A stretch of DNA of 64,000 nt, taken from contig NZ_FTNA01000004.1 in the NCBI RefSeq assembly GCF_900156205.1, positions 161,690-225,689 on the forward strand. Reading direction: 5' to 3'. Within the stretch, counting starts at the first letter, position 1. Each line of letters begins with the position of its first letter. This document shows positions 30,311 through 40,832 of the stretch, piece by piece. A program made the position numbers and the translations under genes. The stretch is from Leptospira interrogans (GTDB lineage Bacteria > Spirochaetota > Leptospiria > Leptospirales > Leptospiraceae). The notes beneath the pieces were generated by a model, which saw nothing but the letters and a program-made list of their open reading frames with translations, had not been told where the DNA came from and did no database searches.

Positions 30311-30582
30311 AACGTGAGTTAGGCGTAAGAACCTATAATTCTGAAAAAAGTTGAAATCTGAACTTTACAGATCGATTCTTTAAATGTGGGAACTACCACT
30401 ATTTATAAAATAGAAGTTTATAACAATTGAATTTACTGTATTCAAGTGTGGGAACTACCACAAAATTTAGGTTTGTCTGTAAAATGATGTAGTAACTACT
30501 ACAAATCACGATTTTGCGAACAACTTCTAAAGTTGTAGGAACTACTACTTTTAGGAAACTTTTACTCAGCCGAATTCAAGTT
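30311..30582. repeat. Repeat family E, copy 2, directly after the methyltransferase gene
   Basis: A 272-bp copy starting AACGTGAGTTAGGCGTAAGA, two bases after the methyltransferase stop, and ending AGCCGAATTCAAGTT. It contains four TGTGGGAACTACCAC-type motifs and shares TATAAAATAGAAGTTTATAA with the copy at 8014-8344. Confidence 0.7.
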
Positions 30583-30945
30583 AAAATGGGATTTAAATTT
30601 TGATGATAAGCGTAAAACAACAATTTTGTGCAAAAACCGGATTGGACGATGATTCTTTTGTATTTTATAGTAGTTCCCACAAGGTTTAACTGTAAATTCA
30701 CGATTTGTGAGAGTTCCCACATCTATTTTTTCTTACAAAAATTATTTAGCTGATCAATAGAATTATCCAATAATATTGGATCTTTAAAAATTAACAAATT
30801 TTCATAAAACCCACTAAAACTTTTATGCCACATATAAACTGTAGCGTAAAAATTGAATTCAAAATCATTAATCGAAAATTAGAAAATTTTTATAATTTCA
30901 CACCGTCATTCAAATGTCTCTATTTTACTGACACCTAACATGTAT
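30583..30945. other. Intergenic DNA with two reverse-oriented short repeat motifs
   Basis: Holds GTAGTTCCCACAAGG near 30669 and GAGAGTTCCCACATC near 30708, inverted relative to those in family E copy 2. Otherwise AT-rich without genes. Confidence 0.5.
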
Positions 30946-31443
30946 TTAACGAGTATCAGTTTCTTTGGAAATAAACGTTAACCGATTACATTTTTCGCAG
31001 ACTTCTTCAGGGACAATTCCCCATTTCATCAAATAACTAAACACAAAACAACCCGCACAAAAACCTATACAAGATTCCAAAACCGCAAAAAAAACTAAAA
31101 TTCCAAGTACAATCTGAAACGCAAAAATCTGTCCTTGGGTAAGAAATATCAAAGAAGTAAGACTAAATAAAAAACCAATTCCCTGGGCAAATCGTTTCGG
31201 AGGCCCTGCTACAATTTTGTTTCCCAATTGAAACCTGGGAACGATCCAATGGATTGCAAGTTTTGCAAAAATAGAAAATCTAGGTCCGTATAAAACACGC
31301 GCCGTAAATCCATACAACAAAACAAGATTCAACCAAATTGATTGTGTAAAAAGGGTTATAACTGATAGAATCACTACAAGCCCAGCCACTGATCTGGCGG
31401 CGTATTCGTTGACCGTATCCGGAAAATTCCCAATTTGAATCAT
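30946..31443 (-). CDS. DUF4395 family membrane protein
   Basis: A 165-residue protein with four predicted helices. It begins MIQIGNFPDTVNEYAARSVA and carries a conserved RFAQGIGFLFS stretch and a cysteine-bearing segment, ESCIGFCAGCFVFSYLM, typical of DUF4395 proteins. A CxxC (CEKC) near the C-terminus adds possible redox or metal binding. The ATG at 31443 has a GAGGG site 8 bases upstream and is preferred to an ATG at 31470. In other bacteria the family often sits with thioredoxin-like genes; none is adjacent here. Confidence 0.82.
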   Translation of the reverse strand: MIQIGNFPDTVNEYAARSVAGLVVILSVITLFTQSIWLNLVLLYGFTARVLYGPRFSIFAKLAIHWIVPRFQLGNKIVAGPPKRFAQGIGFLFSLTSLIFLTQGQIFAFQIVLGILVFFAVLESCIGFCAGCFVFSYLMKWGIVPEEVCEKCNRLTFISKETDTR

Positions 31444-31790
31444 AAAAGTTCCCTCTTTCCTATTAGACAAATATAACCCAATATTTAGACCAGATGATTA
31501 TAGTTTCAATTTTAGTAATTACTTAAATTTTCTGCAAGTATATTCAATTATTTTTATATTCAATAAAAATTTACGACCTATAATTGTGTTATACGGTTTC
31601 AAAAAATACTATCTATACACTTCTGTGAAAATTTAACTCCAAAAAAACGGTCATTTCATATTTTACAATGTAACAATCAATCCGATCAAGACAGAAACTA
31701 TACAAGTAATACTCAATAAAAAAATCTTTCAACTCTAAGCTTCCAAGGCTTTCCTGGTCCATATCGTCTTTTTAGAGATAAGCCAAAGTT
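31444..31790. other. Divergent intergenic region, DUF4395 / metal efflux pump
   Basis: 347 AT-rich bases with no open frame of note. It must hold the promoters of both flanking genes, but none is confidently assignable. Confidence 0.4.
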
Positions 31791-34700
31791 ATGATTGATA
31801 AACTGATCCGTGCTTCGATTAAAAATAGAGCCTTGGTTTTGGTTCTGACCTTTATGGTAACCCTCGTAGGAATCTATAACGCATTCTATCTTTCCATTGA
31901 TGCGATTCCTGACGTGACCAACGTTCAAGTTTCAGCGGTCACCTCTTCTCCTGGTCTCTCCCCTCTTGAAGTAGAACAATTCATTACATATCCAATTGAG
32001 ATGGAATTTACAGGCCTTCCTAATGTCACCGAAATTCGTTCTATCTCCAGAGCCGGAGTCAGTTCGGTCACGGTAGTTTTCAAAGACGGGACGGACATCT
32101 ACTTTGCAAGACAACTCGTAAACGAAAGAATCAAACAAGCAGAAGCAATCATTCCCCCCGATTACGGAAGACCAGAACTTTCTCCTATTGCAACCGGCTT
32201 AGGAGATATTTATGAATTTGTGCTTACCTCGGATAGACATTCTCCCGAAGAATTGAGAACTTATATGGATTGGGAATTGTCTCGTGAAGTCAAGTCCGTA
32301 GAAGGAATCATAGACGTAAACATCATCGGTGGTCAAGTCCGTCAGTATCAAGTTAAGATCGATCCTAGAAGACTCGCGGTCCACAATCTCACTCTTTCTC
32401 AAATTTATGATAAGTTAGAATCCGCGAATCAAAATACGGGGGGAGGTTATATTTCTAAAAACTCAGAACAAATCGTAATTCGAGGAGAAAGTCAGTACAA
32501 ATCTATCGAAGACTTAAAAAACACGGCGGTCACTACCGCAGGAGACGGAATTCCTCTTTTACTTGGGCAAATCGCAGAAGTAGAGATTGGTCCGGCTCTT
32601 CGTTTTGGTCTAGTCACCAAAGACTCTCAAGGAGAAGTTGTTGGAGCCACCGCCATGATGTTGATGGGTCAAAACTCTCTTGAAGTAGTGAAAAGGGTTA
32701 AAATAAGAATCGAAGAAATCAAAACAAAACTCCCTCCCGGAATGAGAATCGAAACCTTTTATGATCGTTCCGAATTTATCGGAAGAACATTAAGTACAAT
32801 CTTCACCAATTTAGCAGAAGCGGCAATTTTAGTGGTAATCGTACTTATAATCGCTTTGGGAACCGTCAAAGGAGCGTTACTAGTCGCGTTGGCGATTCCG
32901 ATTCCTATGCTCACGGCCACGATCTTTATGAACGCGTTTGGAATCGTTGGAAATCTGATGTCACTAGGAGCACTCGACTTCGGTTTGTTAGTCGATGGAA
33001 CAATCGTAATGTTGGAATCAATTTTACACGGATTTATTTTAAAACGTTCTTTCTACGAAATGCAGACCAAATTAGAAGACAGAGAACTAGCCGCAGAAGA
33101 AATTATCACAGACGCCTGTGTACGAGTTGGGCGTGCAGCGGCGTTTTCGGTTGCGATCATTCTACTCGTATACCTACCTCTGATGAGTTTAGAAGGTGTA
33201 GAAGGAAGAATGTTTAAACCAATGGCGATCACCGTAGCGCTCGCGTTAGGCGCCTCTCTTTTATTTTCTCTAATTACATTCCCGGCCGCAGCAAGTATCC
33301 TTTTTAAAAATCCTGTATTTCATCATAGTAAGTATTGGGATATAATTACGGAAAAATACAAACTTCTACTGGATTTTGGAATGTCCCGTAAAAAAGAATT
33401 TTGTTACGCAGGAATCGGAGTGGTCGTCTTAGCAATGTTACTCGGCTCCGCTTTGGGTTCTGAATTTTTACCTAGAATTGATGAAGGTGAAATCGCAATC
33501 GACATAAAACGACTTCCTTCTACATCCATCAATTATTCCAGAGACACAAACTCGGATATGGAGGCAGTATTAAAAAAATTCCCGGAGGTAGTCGGAGTTG
33601 TTTCTAGAATGGGCCGGGGAGAATCCGCGGCGGAACCGGTTGGTACCGACGAAGGAGAAGCCATGGTTAAATTGAAACCTCGTAAAGAATGGACGAGCGC
33701 GAAAGATAGAGAAGAACTGATGACTAAAATGAAAGATGAAATTCTTAAGTTCATTCCTTCAAGTACAATCAGTTTATCTCAACCAATCGAAAACAGAGTC
33801 AACTCTCTTCTTTCTGGATCCAAAGCAGACGTGGTTATTAAAATCTACGGAGACGATCTGGTCAAACTCAAAGACATCGCCGCAGAATTTGCAAATAAAC
33901 TCAAAACGGTTCCAGGAGTAGCCGACTTAAGAGTTCAAAGGGTTTTAGGTCTTCCCCTTGTAGAAATCAAAGTAGATCGGGAAAACATGGCACGTTACGG
34001 AGTACAAGCAGAAGAAATTCTAGCGACCGTAGAGGCCCTCAGACTCGGTAGACAAACTGGAAAAGTTTTCGAAGGTTTTAAAAGATTCGATCTTGTAGTC
34101 CGTTTAAAAATAGACGCTACCGATCTGGAACAAGTGGAAAATATTCCGGTTTTTACTTCTTCTGGTTCCACCGTTCCTCTAGGTCAGATCGCAGAGATTA
34201 AACTTGTGGAAGGTCCGGCAGCCATTTATAGAGAATCTCTCAAAAGAAGAATTATGGTGGAGACCAATATACGAGGTAGAGACCTAGTTGGTTTTGTAAA
34301 CGAAGCTCAGAAGGTCACAGAAGAAATTGAAAAAAATCTTCCTGCCGGTTATAGAACCGATTGGGGTGGTCAGTTCGAAAATTTCACTCGAGCCAAAGAA
34401 AGACTGGCCTTAGTAGTTCCGATCGCACTCGCAATCATTTTCTTTATGCTTATGGCGGCGTTCGGAAGCATCTATTACGCGTTAGGTGTTTTTATCGTGG
34501 TTCCTCTCGCCGTTTCAGGTGGTATCATCGGCCTTGTAATCCGAGGTCTTCCGTTTAGTATTCCCGCAGGAGTTGGTTTTATCGCAGTAAGTGGAATTGC
34601 GGTTTTAAATGGAGTCGTTTACGCCTCTACTCTTCGAGAAGAATTAGAAAAAGGCGCTTCGATTTCAGACGCTGTTTATCTTGCGGGGGTTCATTCCCTT

Positions 34701-35087
34701 CGCCCAGTAATGACTACAGAAGTGATAGCCGCAGTCGGTTTTATTCCGATGGCTATTTCCACAATGGCTGGAGCAGAAGTACAAAGACCTCTTGCAACCG
34801 TAGTGATTTTTGGGGTAATTGTAGCGACCGTTTTTTCTAGGGTACTTCTTCCGATTGTGATGGAATATCTTTTAAACATTTACGAACACCAAGAAAGAAG
34901 AAAGTCCGCTAAACGTAGACTTTTAGAAAAACGTGCCTTTGGACATCATCAATTTGTTCATGATAACAGCGAATGGTTACAAACTCATTCTGAAACTCAA
35001 GAAATTGTTACGGAAGAAGACACATCGGAAGTAGATGTTAAAAAAAGATCCCAACCTAAAAAGTCTAGTAAAAGAACAAAAAAATAA
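31791..35087 (+). CDS. Heavy-metal RND efflux pump, CzcA/CusA family
   Basis: A 1098-residue inner-membrane RND transporter using proton exchange to export divalent or monovalent metals. It opens [17 protein letters not shown], has the porter-domain phrase [19 protein letters not shown], and carries in its fourth helix [15 protein letters not shown], the charged motif of the Czc-type (Co/Zn/Cd) group. A second internal repeat begins near residue 540. The C-terminal 60 residues are an extra lysine-rich tail. Notably, no periplasmic adaptor (CzcB/CusB) or outer-membrane channel gene is adjacent; partners must be elsewhere. Confidence 0.93.
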   Translation: MIDKLIRASIKNRALVLVLTFMVTLVGIYNAFYLSIDAIPDVTNVQVSAVTSSPGLSPLEVEQFITYPIEMEFTGLPNVTEIRSISRAGVSSVTVVFKDGTDIYFARQLVNERIKQAEAIIPPDYGRPELSPIATGLGDIYEFVLTSDRHSPEELRTYMDWELSREVKSVEGIIDVNIIGGQVRQYQVKIDPRRLAVHNLTLSQIYDKLESANQNTGGGYISKNSEQIVIRGESQYKSIEDLKNTAVTTAGDGIPLLLGQIAEVEIGPALRFGLVTKDSQGEVVGATAMMLMGQNSLEVVKRVKIRIEEIKTKLPPGMRIETFYDRSEFIGRTLSTIFTNLAEAAILVVIVLIIALGTVKGALLVALAIPIPMLTATIFMNAFGIVGNLMSLGALDFGLLVDGTIVMLESILHGFILKRSFYEMQTKLEDRELAAEEIITDACVRVGRAAAFSVAIILLVYLPLMSLEGVEGRMFKPMAITVALALGASLLFSLITFPAAASILFKNPVFHHSKYWDIITEKYKLLLDFGMSRKKEFCYAGIGVVVLAMLLGSALGSEFLPRIDEGEIAIDIKRLPSTSINYSRDTNSDMEAVLKKFPEVVGVVSRMGRGESAAEPVGTDEGEAMVKLKPRKEWTSAKDREELMTKMKDEILKFIPSSTISLSQPIENRVNSLLSGSKADVVIKIYGDDLVKLKDIAAEFANKLKTVPGVADLRVQRVLGLPLVEIKVDRENMARYGVQAEEILATVEALRLGRQTGKVFEGFKRFDLVVRLKIDATDLEQVENIPVFTSSGSTVPLGQIAEIKLVEGPAAIYRESLKRRIMVETNIRGRDLVGFVNEAQKVTEEIEKNLPAGYRTDWGGQFENFTRAKERLALVVPIALAIIFFMLMAAFGSIYYALGVFIVVPLAVSGGIIGLVIRGLPFSIPAGVGFIAVSGIAVLNGVVYASTLREELEKGASISDAVYLAGVHSLRPVMTTEVIAAVGFIPMAISTMAGAEVQRPLATVVIFGVIVATVFSRVLLPIVMEYLLNIYEHQERRKSAKRRLLEKRAFGHHQFVHDNSEWLQTHSETQEIVTEEDTSEVDVKKRSQPKKSSKRTKK

Positions 35088-35558
35088 AAAGTTATCCAAA
35101 GCCGAATAAGAATATCATTATTTATATGCCCAAGACCAATACTTTTATTTTACATGGGTAAGATTTCTACCCTCTAAAATTTTCAAGAGCAATCATAAAC
35201 GCTAATAATTCTGCTAAATCATTTATGGCTCAACAAAAAAACAATAAGCTTAAGAAGCATATTCTACTATGAATTATGCAACTTTCCATTTTAAGAGCAG
35301 AATCTACTTCTATTGAAAAAAAATTGACATAGAGTCTTTCATTTCTAAACTAACCGGAAAATAAAACAACATGTTCGTCGTTTATTATAATTTCATTGAT
35401 AATAAGAAAATTTTTAAAATCCAAACAAAGATTTCTATCACGGAAAGATAAACCTAGATACGATTTTTTAGATAAGATTCAACATAGAAATTGTTTCGAT
35501 TTAAAAATTAAGTCTGGATACTGAAAAATAAAAACTATAGAATATTTTAAGTTCACTT
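35088..35558. other. Intergenic region upstream of the DUF4105 gene
   Basis: 471 AT-rich bases without a gene. A TTGACA at about 35330 could be a -35 element, but no good -10 hexamer follows at the usual spacing. Confidence 0.4.
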
Positions 35559-37577
35559 TTGAAGCCAATTTCATTATTTATAATCGTTTTTATTTTGAGT
35601 TCGAGTTTCGTTTTCTCCGAAGAGAAAAATCCGATTCAATTGTATCAAGAAATTGCATTGAGCAAAAAATTAGATTTAAATCGTTATTGGAGACTACTTC
35701 TTCACTATAGAGATCCGATTTTCTTTGGAAAATCAAAAAGTGAAGCTGATGGAAACGAATTTTTTCTTTCGCCAAATGGTAAAACCGATCCAAAAGCAGA
35801 ACTACTCGAAACCATTTCATCTTTTTTCAGAGAGCCTCTTCCAGAAGAAATAGAAGAAACAAAACTACATCCATTTTGTAAATACCCGGAACGTTTTCGA
35901 TGGCTGGATTCTCAGTTAAATTTCGATCGGGGTCTTTTGCCGAAATTAAATTGTGAGAGATATAAAAATTGGATCGAAGCGCTCAATCCAACTTCAATCA
36001 AACTTATTTTCGCGTCTTTTTATCTAAATAATCCGGCGTCCTTATTTGGTCATAATCTATTGAAAATCGGATCAGGAGAATCTTCTAAATCCGAAATACT
36101 TGATTATGCTGTAAATTTCGCCGCCAATAATTCACCGGATGATTCCGCTCTCGTATATACGATCAAAGGTGTGATGGGAGGATATCCGGGCGTATTTAGT
36201 ATATTTCCATATTATTATAAAATTAATGAATACAATGACATGGAAAGCAGGGACCTCTGGGAATACGAACTCAACTTTGACGAGGAACAATCAAAACGTA
36301 TTACAGCGCATATTTGGGAATTAGGATCTACTCATTTCGATTATTTTTTCTTCGACGAAAACTGCTCGTATCAACTTTTGTCTTTATTAGAAATAGGCAA
36401 CCCTGAATTAAAATTAAGAGATCGATTTAATTTATATACGATTCCATCCGATACAGTTAAATTAATATTAGAACAAGAAGGTCTAGTTCGTAAAAAATCC
36501 TATCGCCCATCTCTTAGTTCTAAGATGAATCAAAAATTATTTTATCTAGAAAAAGAAGAAAGACATAGGGTATCGCAATATTTGAAAGGAAAGTTGGAAC
36601 TCAAAGACCTACTTGAATTTCAGGATCCTCAGAGACAAGCTTATATGTTAGATGCGATTTTAGACGCAAATCGTTACCAAAAGTCTCTCAAAAATTATAC
36701 TCCCCAAGAGGAACAAAAATATAGAAACGTTTTAGTAGAACGTAGTAAAATCGATTTCCCTCCGTTAGTAGAACAAAAACCAATGGTATCCCCTCCTGAG
36801 AATGGACACGGAAGCGGAAGGGTAAAAATCAGTCGCGGAGAATCCACGTTAGGAGGCTATTCGGAATTTGCAATTCGAGCCGCATATCATGATTTTCTAA
36901 ATAACGATAAAGGATACGTGCCTTTCTCCGCAATCGAATACTTTCCAATCGTAATCCGAAAATACGATTTTCAAAATAATCCTATGGTAGAAGAATTCAG
37001 TTTCTTTAAAATTCTATCACTTTCGCCAGTTACTTCAATTTCAACTCCAATTTCATTTTTTGTGGATCTCGGAGCGGATTCTTCAGCTATCAAACGGGAC
37101 TTCTCCTTCCAAAAAACCTTACCGTATCTATTAGCTTTCGAATCGGAAATACAGCCCTGGTTAATACAACCTGCATATCAAAAAGCGAAAAATGATTACG
37201 AAAAAACATATCGAATTACTAATTTCAACTCCGATGCAACGGGAGGATTCACCTTTTCAAACGTAAACTCCGGAAACTCACTCTTATGGACCTTGTCTTT
37301 TCAATTGGGTGGAAAAGCCAGAGGAAACGGTTACTATCAAGAAGGAATGCTCGTTGCTCCTCAAGCTGCAATTTTCACTGGATGTTCGTATGGAAACTGG
37401 AAATTCGGAATCTCAGCACAATATTTTGTATTCTCGATTTATGGTTACTACAAAGACGATTATAAGGTGAGTCCAGGGATTCGTTTTAGCCCGTCTCAAA
37501 ATTCAGAAATAAGACTAGAAGGAAAATTACAAAAGTATTATGAAGAAGCTCAACTTTCCATTTCATTATTTTTCTAA
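35559..37577 (+). CDS. DUF4105 protein with periplasmic domain and beta-barrel-like C-terminus
   Basis: A 672-residue exported protein. A signal peptide (about residues 1-20, KPISLFIIVFILSSSFVFS) is followed by the DUF4105 (Lnb N-terminal-type) domain at about 110-330, with FASFYLNNPASLFGHNLLKIG and a FFDENCSYQLLSLLE stretch, including possible catalytic Cys and His residues. From about 420 to the end, alternating polar/hydrophobic strands ending in ...LSISLFF suggest an outer-membrane barrel. The start is TTG with a weak ribosome site. The next gene overlaps it by 38 bases, so the two are coupled. Confidence 0.83.
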   Translation: MKPISLFIIVFILSSSFVFSEEKNPIQLYQEIALSKKLDLNRYWRLLLHYRDPIFFGKSKSEADGNEFFLSPNGKTDPKAELLETISSFFREPLPEEIEETKLHPFCKYPERFRWLDSQLNFDRGLLPKLNCERYKNWIEALNPTSIKLIFASFYLNNPASLFGHNLLKIGSGESSKSEILDYAVNFAANNSPDDSALVYTIKGVMGGYPGVFSIFPYYYKINEYNDMESRDLWEYELNFDEEQSKRITAHIWELGSTHFDYFFFDENCSYQLLSLLEIGNPELKLRDRFNLYTIPSDTVKLILEQEGLVRKKSYRPSLSSKMNQKLFYLEKEERHRVSQYLKGKLELKDLLEFQDPQRQAYMLDAILDANRYQKSLKNYTPQEEQKYRNVLVERSKIDFPPLVEQKPMVSPPENGHGSGRVKISRGESTLGGYSEFAIRAAYHDFLNNDKGYVPFSAIEYFPIVIRKYDFQNNPMVEEFSFFKILSLSPVTSISTPISFFVDLGADSSAIKRDFSFQKTLPYLLAFESEIQPWLIQPAYQKAKNDYEKTYRITNFNSDATGGFTFSNVNSGNSLLWTLSFQLGGKARGNGYYQEGMLVAPQAAIFTGCSYGNWKFGISAQYFVFSIYGYYKDDYKVSPGIRFSPSQNSEIRLEGKLQKYYEEAQLSISLFF

Positions 37578-38442
37578 AACGATCTTATTTTTCTTTCTAT
37601 TGATTCATTTAGAATCTTGTGCCTCTTTATTTTATCAACCTACTAACCAAAAATACTGGAAACCGGATACATTCGGCTTTCAATATAAAGAAGAGATATT
37701 CAAAACATTTGACGGAGAATCGATTCGATATTGGAGGATTTTTCCAAAAGATTCAAAACCTAAAGGTGTAGTCCTTCAATTCCACGGGAATGGAGAAAAC
37801 AGAACCAGCCATTTTATGAGTCTTGTTTGGATGGTAAATTATGGATACGAATTGGTAACGTTAGATTACAGAGGTTATTTAGATTCAACCGGAGTGCCAG
37901 AAAGGGAAACTATTCATAAAGATTCTGTAGATTTCATCTCAAGAGAATTAGAATATTCTAATAAGCGAAATATACCTATGATTATATACGGTCAAAGCCT
38001 AGGAGGAGCGATCGCATTAAGAGCAACCTCCGAATTAAAAAATAAATCTGGAATTTTACTCGTAGTTGCAGACGGAACATTTGCCAGTTATAGAAAAGTT
38101 TTTAGACAAATTGTACGAAAAATTTTATTTTTTCCGATCGATTGGATTGCCGGAATTTTTATGAGCGATTCTCTTAGTCCACATGAAACAATTTCTGCTC
38201 TTTCTGCAATTCCACTTCTTGTGATCCACGGAACCGAAGACGAAATTGTACCCTATCAGAACGGAATCGAACTTTTCGGATTAGCCGGAGAACCAAAATG
38301 GTTCTGGGAAGTGAGAGGAGGAGGTCACGTAAATTGGATGAATCTAGGTGCCTCCAAAGACTCTAAAAACTTTCTTTCTTTTTTAGACAATCTTATTGAA
38401 AAATCAAAACTCAATCCTGATTTTTTTCGGCAAATTTTTTAA
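37540..38442 (+). CDS. Alpha/beta-hydrolase lipoprotein
   Basis: A 300-residue lipid-anchored serine hydrolase. A signal ends in LLIHLESC (Cys27). The fold is shown by LQFHGNGENRTSHF (oxyanion-hole region), the nucleophile elbow YGQSLGGAIAL, the acid IHGTEDEIVPY and a C-terminal His in GGGHVNWM. It resembles BAAT/esterase-type hydrolases of the YqiA/FrsA sort, but the substrate is unknown. Its start lies inside the end of the DUF4105 gene. Confidence 0.85.
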   Translation: MKKLNFPFHYFSKTILFFFLLIHLESCASLFYQPTNQKYWKPDTFGFQYKEEIFKTFDGESIRYWRIFPKDSKPKGVVLQFHGNGENRTSHFMSLVWMVNYGYELVTLDYRGYLDSTGVPERETIHKDSVDFISRELEYSNKRNIPMIIYGQSLGGAIALRATSELKNKSGILLVVADGTFASYRKVFRQIVRKILFFPIDWIAGIFMSDSLSPHETISALSAIPLLVIHGTEDEIVPYQNGIELFGLAGEPKWFWEVRGGGHVNWMNLGASKDSKNFLSFLDNLIEKSKLNPDFFRQIF

Positions 38443-39207
38443 AATGAACTTCAAAAACATTTTATATAAAAGAGTAAAGAAAGTTCCTATGAAAAACTCT
38501 ATACAAATTTTCAAATTCTTTAACCAGTAATTCAAAATATTATAATAAATTCATTCTACTTAAGAACTATAAAACAGAATGTTCAGAGCTCCACCCTAAG
38601 ACGTGGATTGGCCATAAAATTCATGGTATACTATTATGAAGAAATCAGTAACTCAAAAATCTTTTATTTTGTTTTTAAATATAAGAAACCTCTATAAGAT
38701 AAATTTCAAAGTCATGCTGTTCATAGAACACCGATTTTACGTAAAAATTTGATTTGACAACCACTCTTTTTACATTGAAATATATTTGAACACGAACAAA
38801 TTTTTCTCTATTAAAAATTAAACTTCTTTTTACGCATTCTTTCTAATTTAGAAATTTTAAAAAATATTAATATTCTAAAATCAAAATGAAATCTACTCAA
38901 AATAATCATAGAATAAAGTGTTCAGAATTTTACTCCTAAAACATATATATTTGTCTCAAAATTCATAGTATTTTATTGTGTAGAGCCAGTAATCTAATCC
39001 ATCTTAAAAAATCCATCAAGACCACATTCTATTTTTACAACCAAATTATTTATTAAGCGAAGGGTTTTCAGAAATAGAATATGAAAAATGAATTCAAAAA
39101 ATAACCTACTGAAAATAGGAAAAATAAATAATTCTAATAAAAATGTATTGACTCAAAGTATTTTTTTAAATGAACTCTACTCTAATTTTTCCATAGGGGG
39201 ATAAATT
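38443..39207. other. Intergenic region with an apparent diverged internal duplication
   Basis: 765 AT-rich bases. Two stretches resemble each other by eye: about 38578-38655 (GTTCAGAGCTCCACC, then AAATTCATGGTATAC) and about 38919-39000 (GTTCAGAATTTTACTCC, then AAATTCATAGTATTT). A TTGACT at 39148 may be a -35 element of the DUF3015 genes. No gene is seen. Confidence 0.45.
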
Positions 39208-39708
39208 ATGAAGAAAAGAATAGTTTCGACTGTTTTGGGCCTTGCAATTTTTGCCGGAACCAGTCTGATATCTAACCGCGCCGAAGCGAAAGGTTATGGT
39301 GAAGCAGGTTGTGGCTTAGGCTCCATTTTAATTAGCAGCAAAGGTTTCGTACAAATTTTCGCAGCTACTTCCAACGGAACTTCTGGTAATCAAACTTTTG
39401 GAATTACTTCCGGTACTTCAAATTGTACCGCCGATGGTATCGTAAAATTAGAAAAAGCGCAAGAAATGTTCGTAACCGTAAACTATGAAAGTTTAGAACA
39501 AGAAATGGCAATAGGAAAAGGTGAAAAACTTGAATCTTTTGCAAAATTACTTGGATGTGATGCTGGTTCCGTTTCTCGTTTTGGTAAACTGACAAAAGAA
39601 AAATATTCTTCTTTAATCAAACAAGAAACGACTCCATCACTTTTACTTTCTGCGGTTAAATCCGAAGTGAAAGGCGATACATCTCTTTCAAAAAACTGTA
39701 CTTTATAA
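39208..39708 (+). CDS. DUF3015 family exported protein, copy 1
   Basis: A 166-residue secreted protein with a signal peptide ending near RAEAKG (about residue 27). The mature start, GYGEAGCGLGSILI, and the TSGTSNC stretch with three cysteines match DUF3015. A second copy follows 20 bases later. The GGGGG-rich ribosome site (ATAGGGGGATAAATT) before the ATG suggests strong translation. Function unknown; family members are periplasmic or outer-membrane-associated. Confidence 0.85.
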   Translation: MKKRIVSTVLGLAIFAGTSLISNRAEAKGYGEAGCGLGSILISSKGFVQIFAATSNGTSGNQTFGITSGTSNCTADGIVKLEKAQEMFVTVNYESLEQEMAIGKGEKLESFAKLLGCDAGSVSRFGKLTKEKYSSLIKQETTPSLLLSAVKSEVKGDTSLSKNCTL

Positions 39709-39728
39709 AATCGGGAGAACTAAAAAAT

Positions 39729-40211
39729 ATGAAGAAATTATTCGTTATTGCTCTGGCTCTCTTTATGGTTTCTAACCTTTCTGCAAAACCTGGATATGGA
39801 ATGGCGGGATGCGGTTTAGGATCTATAATCATTAAAGATAATGGTTTTGTGCAAATTTTTGCAACTACCTCAAATCTAACTTCTTACAATCAAACTTTTG
39901 GAATTACTTCTGGCACTTCCAATTGCAGTTCAGATGGAATCGTGAACAATGACAAAGCAAAGGAAATTTTTGTTCATATGAACTACGAAAGTCTTGAACA
40001 AGAAATTGCAATGGGAAAAGGAGAGAAACTTTCCAGTTTAGCTGCACTTTTTGGATGTTCTAACGATTCTAAAAGATTTAAAGAAGTTGCTAAAGAAAAT
40101 TTCTCTAAAATTTTCACGACGGCAGCAATTAAAAATCCGACTGTAATGCTTTCTAATTTAGAATTGGAAGTTGGAAAAGATACAGAATTAAAGAACAGCT
40201 GTAAAATCTAA
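39729..40211 (+). CDS. DUF3015 family exported protein, copy 2
   Basis: A 160-residue paralogue of the preceding gene, with a shorter signal (cleavage likely after LSA, about residue 19). It retains GYGMAGCGLGSIII and FGITSGTSNCSSDGIV. The same cysteine pattern, the LEQEIAMGKGEKL segment and a C-terminal NSCKI are shared with copy 1. It is co-transcribed with copy 1 and followed by a strong terminator. Confidence 0.85.
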   Translation: MKKLFVIALALFMVSNLSAKPGYGMAGCGLGSIIIKDNGFVQIFATTSNLTSYNQTFGITSGTSNCSSDGIVNNDKAKEIFVHMNYESLEQEIAMGKGEKLSSLAALFGCSNDSKRFKEVAKENFSKIFTTAAIKNPTVMLSNLELEVGKDTELKNSCKI

Positions 40212-40250
40212 TTAAAAAAATCTATTTTATTATTTTCTAAAAAGATTTTT

Positions 40251-40282
40251 AAAACTTGAGGGAATCTTCCCTCAAGTTTTTT
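40251..40282 (+). terminator. Rho-independent terminator after the DUF3015 pair
   Basis: Perfect 13-bp stem AAAACTTGAGGGA/TCCCTCAAGTTTT with a 4-base loop, ending in TTTTTT. The A-rich left side could also let it act for the convergent transcript from 40350. Confidence 0.9.
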
Positions 40283-40349
40283 GAATTTTTCGTTCCAAAA
40301 AAATCAACAAATTCTATTTTTCTTTTTTCATGATTTTGAATCAAAAATT

Positions 40350-40832
40350 TTATTTTCTAAAAGATTCATTTAAATGTTCATTTTCAAGTAAATCTTCTAA
40401 CGCTTCTACCTCTGTAATTTCTTTAATAAAAAAATCAGGAATTGATATTTCTTTTTCATTAAAAATGACAAACCTAAAAAAGATTCTTTTTCCTTTTTCG
40501 ATTCTAAAAATTTTTTCTACCCCTATTTTCGAAGGAATACTCAATAAATAAAACCCCTCCTCCAACTCTTCGGTAAAATATTCCCCATTGGAAAGATCAA
40601 ATCTGGATATTAACTGAGTTTCACCCTTCTTTTTAAAATGACTTTTATATTTTTCCAAACGGAAATCATAAGACCAAACCGCTAATGTAGGCTGAATCTG
40701 GCGTATAACGTAAACAATTCCCTTATCCTTTCCGGGTTTTTCTAATCTACGAAAAGATTTCTTTTCTATACAGAAAAGAAATAAAGATAAAATAAATAAA
40801 ACCCAATATGCTATTTTCCTAAAGTTCAACAT
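40350..40832 (-). CDS. Hypothetical lipoprotein
   Basis: A 160-residue protein with a hydrophobic N-terminus ending LSLFLFC (Cys21), a plausible spirochaetal lipobox. The rest is a beta-rich domain with GIVYVIRQIQPTLAVWSYDF and an EGFYLLSIPSKIG stretch, reminiscent of DUF2846-like lipoproteins, though I cannot assign it. It starts directly after the stop of the metalloprotease-like gene with no gap. Confidence 0.72.
   Translation of the reverse strand: MLNFRKIAYWVLFILSLFLFCIEKKSFRRLEKPGKDKGIVYVIRQIQPTLAVWSYDFRLEKYKSHFKKKGETQLISRFDLSNGEYFTEELEEGFYLLSIPSKIGVEKIFRIEKGKRIFFRFVIFNEKEISIPDFFIKEITEVEALEDLLENEHLNESFRK

Noticed and set aside
38754..38780. TTGACA as a promoter for the DUF3015 genes
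   Set aside because: Over 400 bases from the start codon and no good -10 hexamer at the right spacing.
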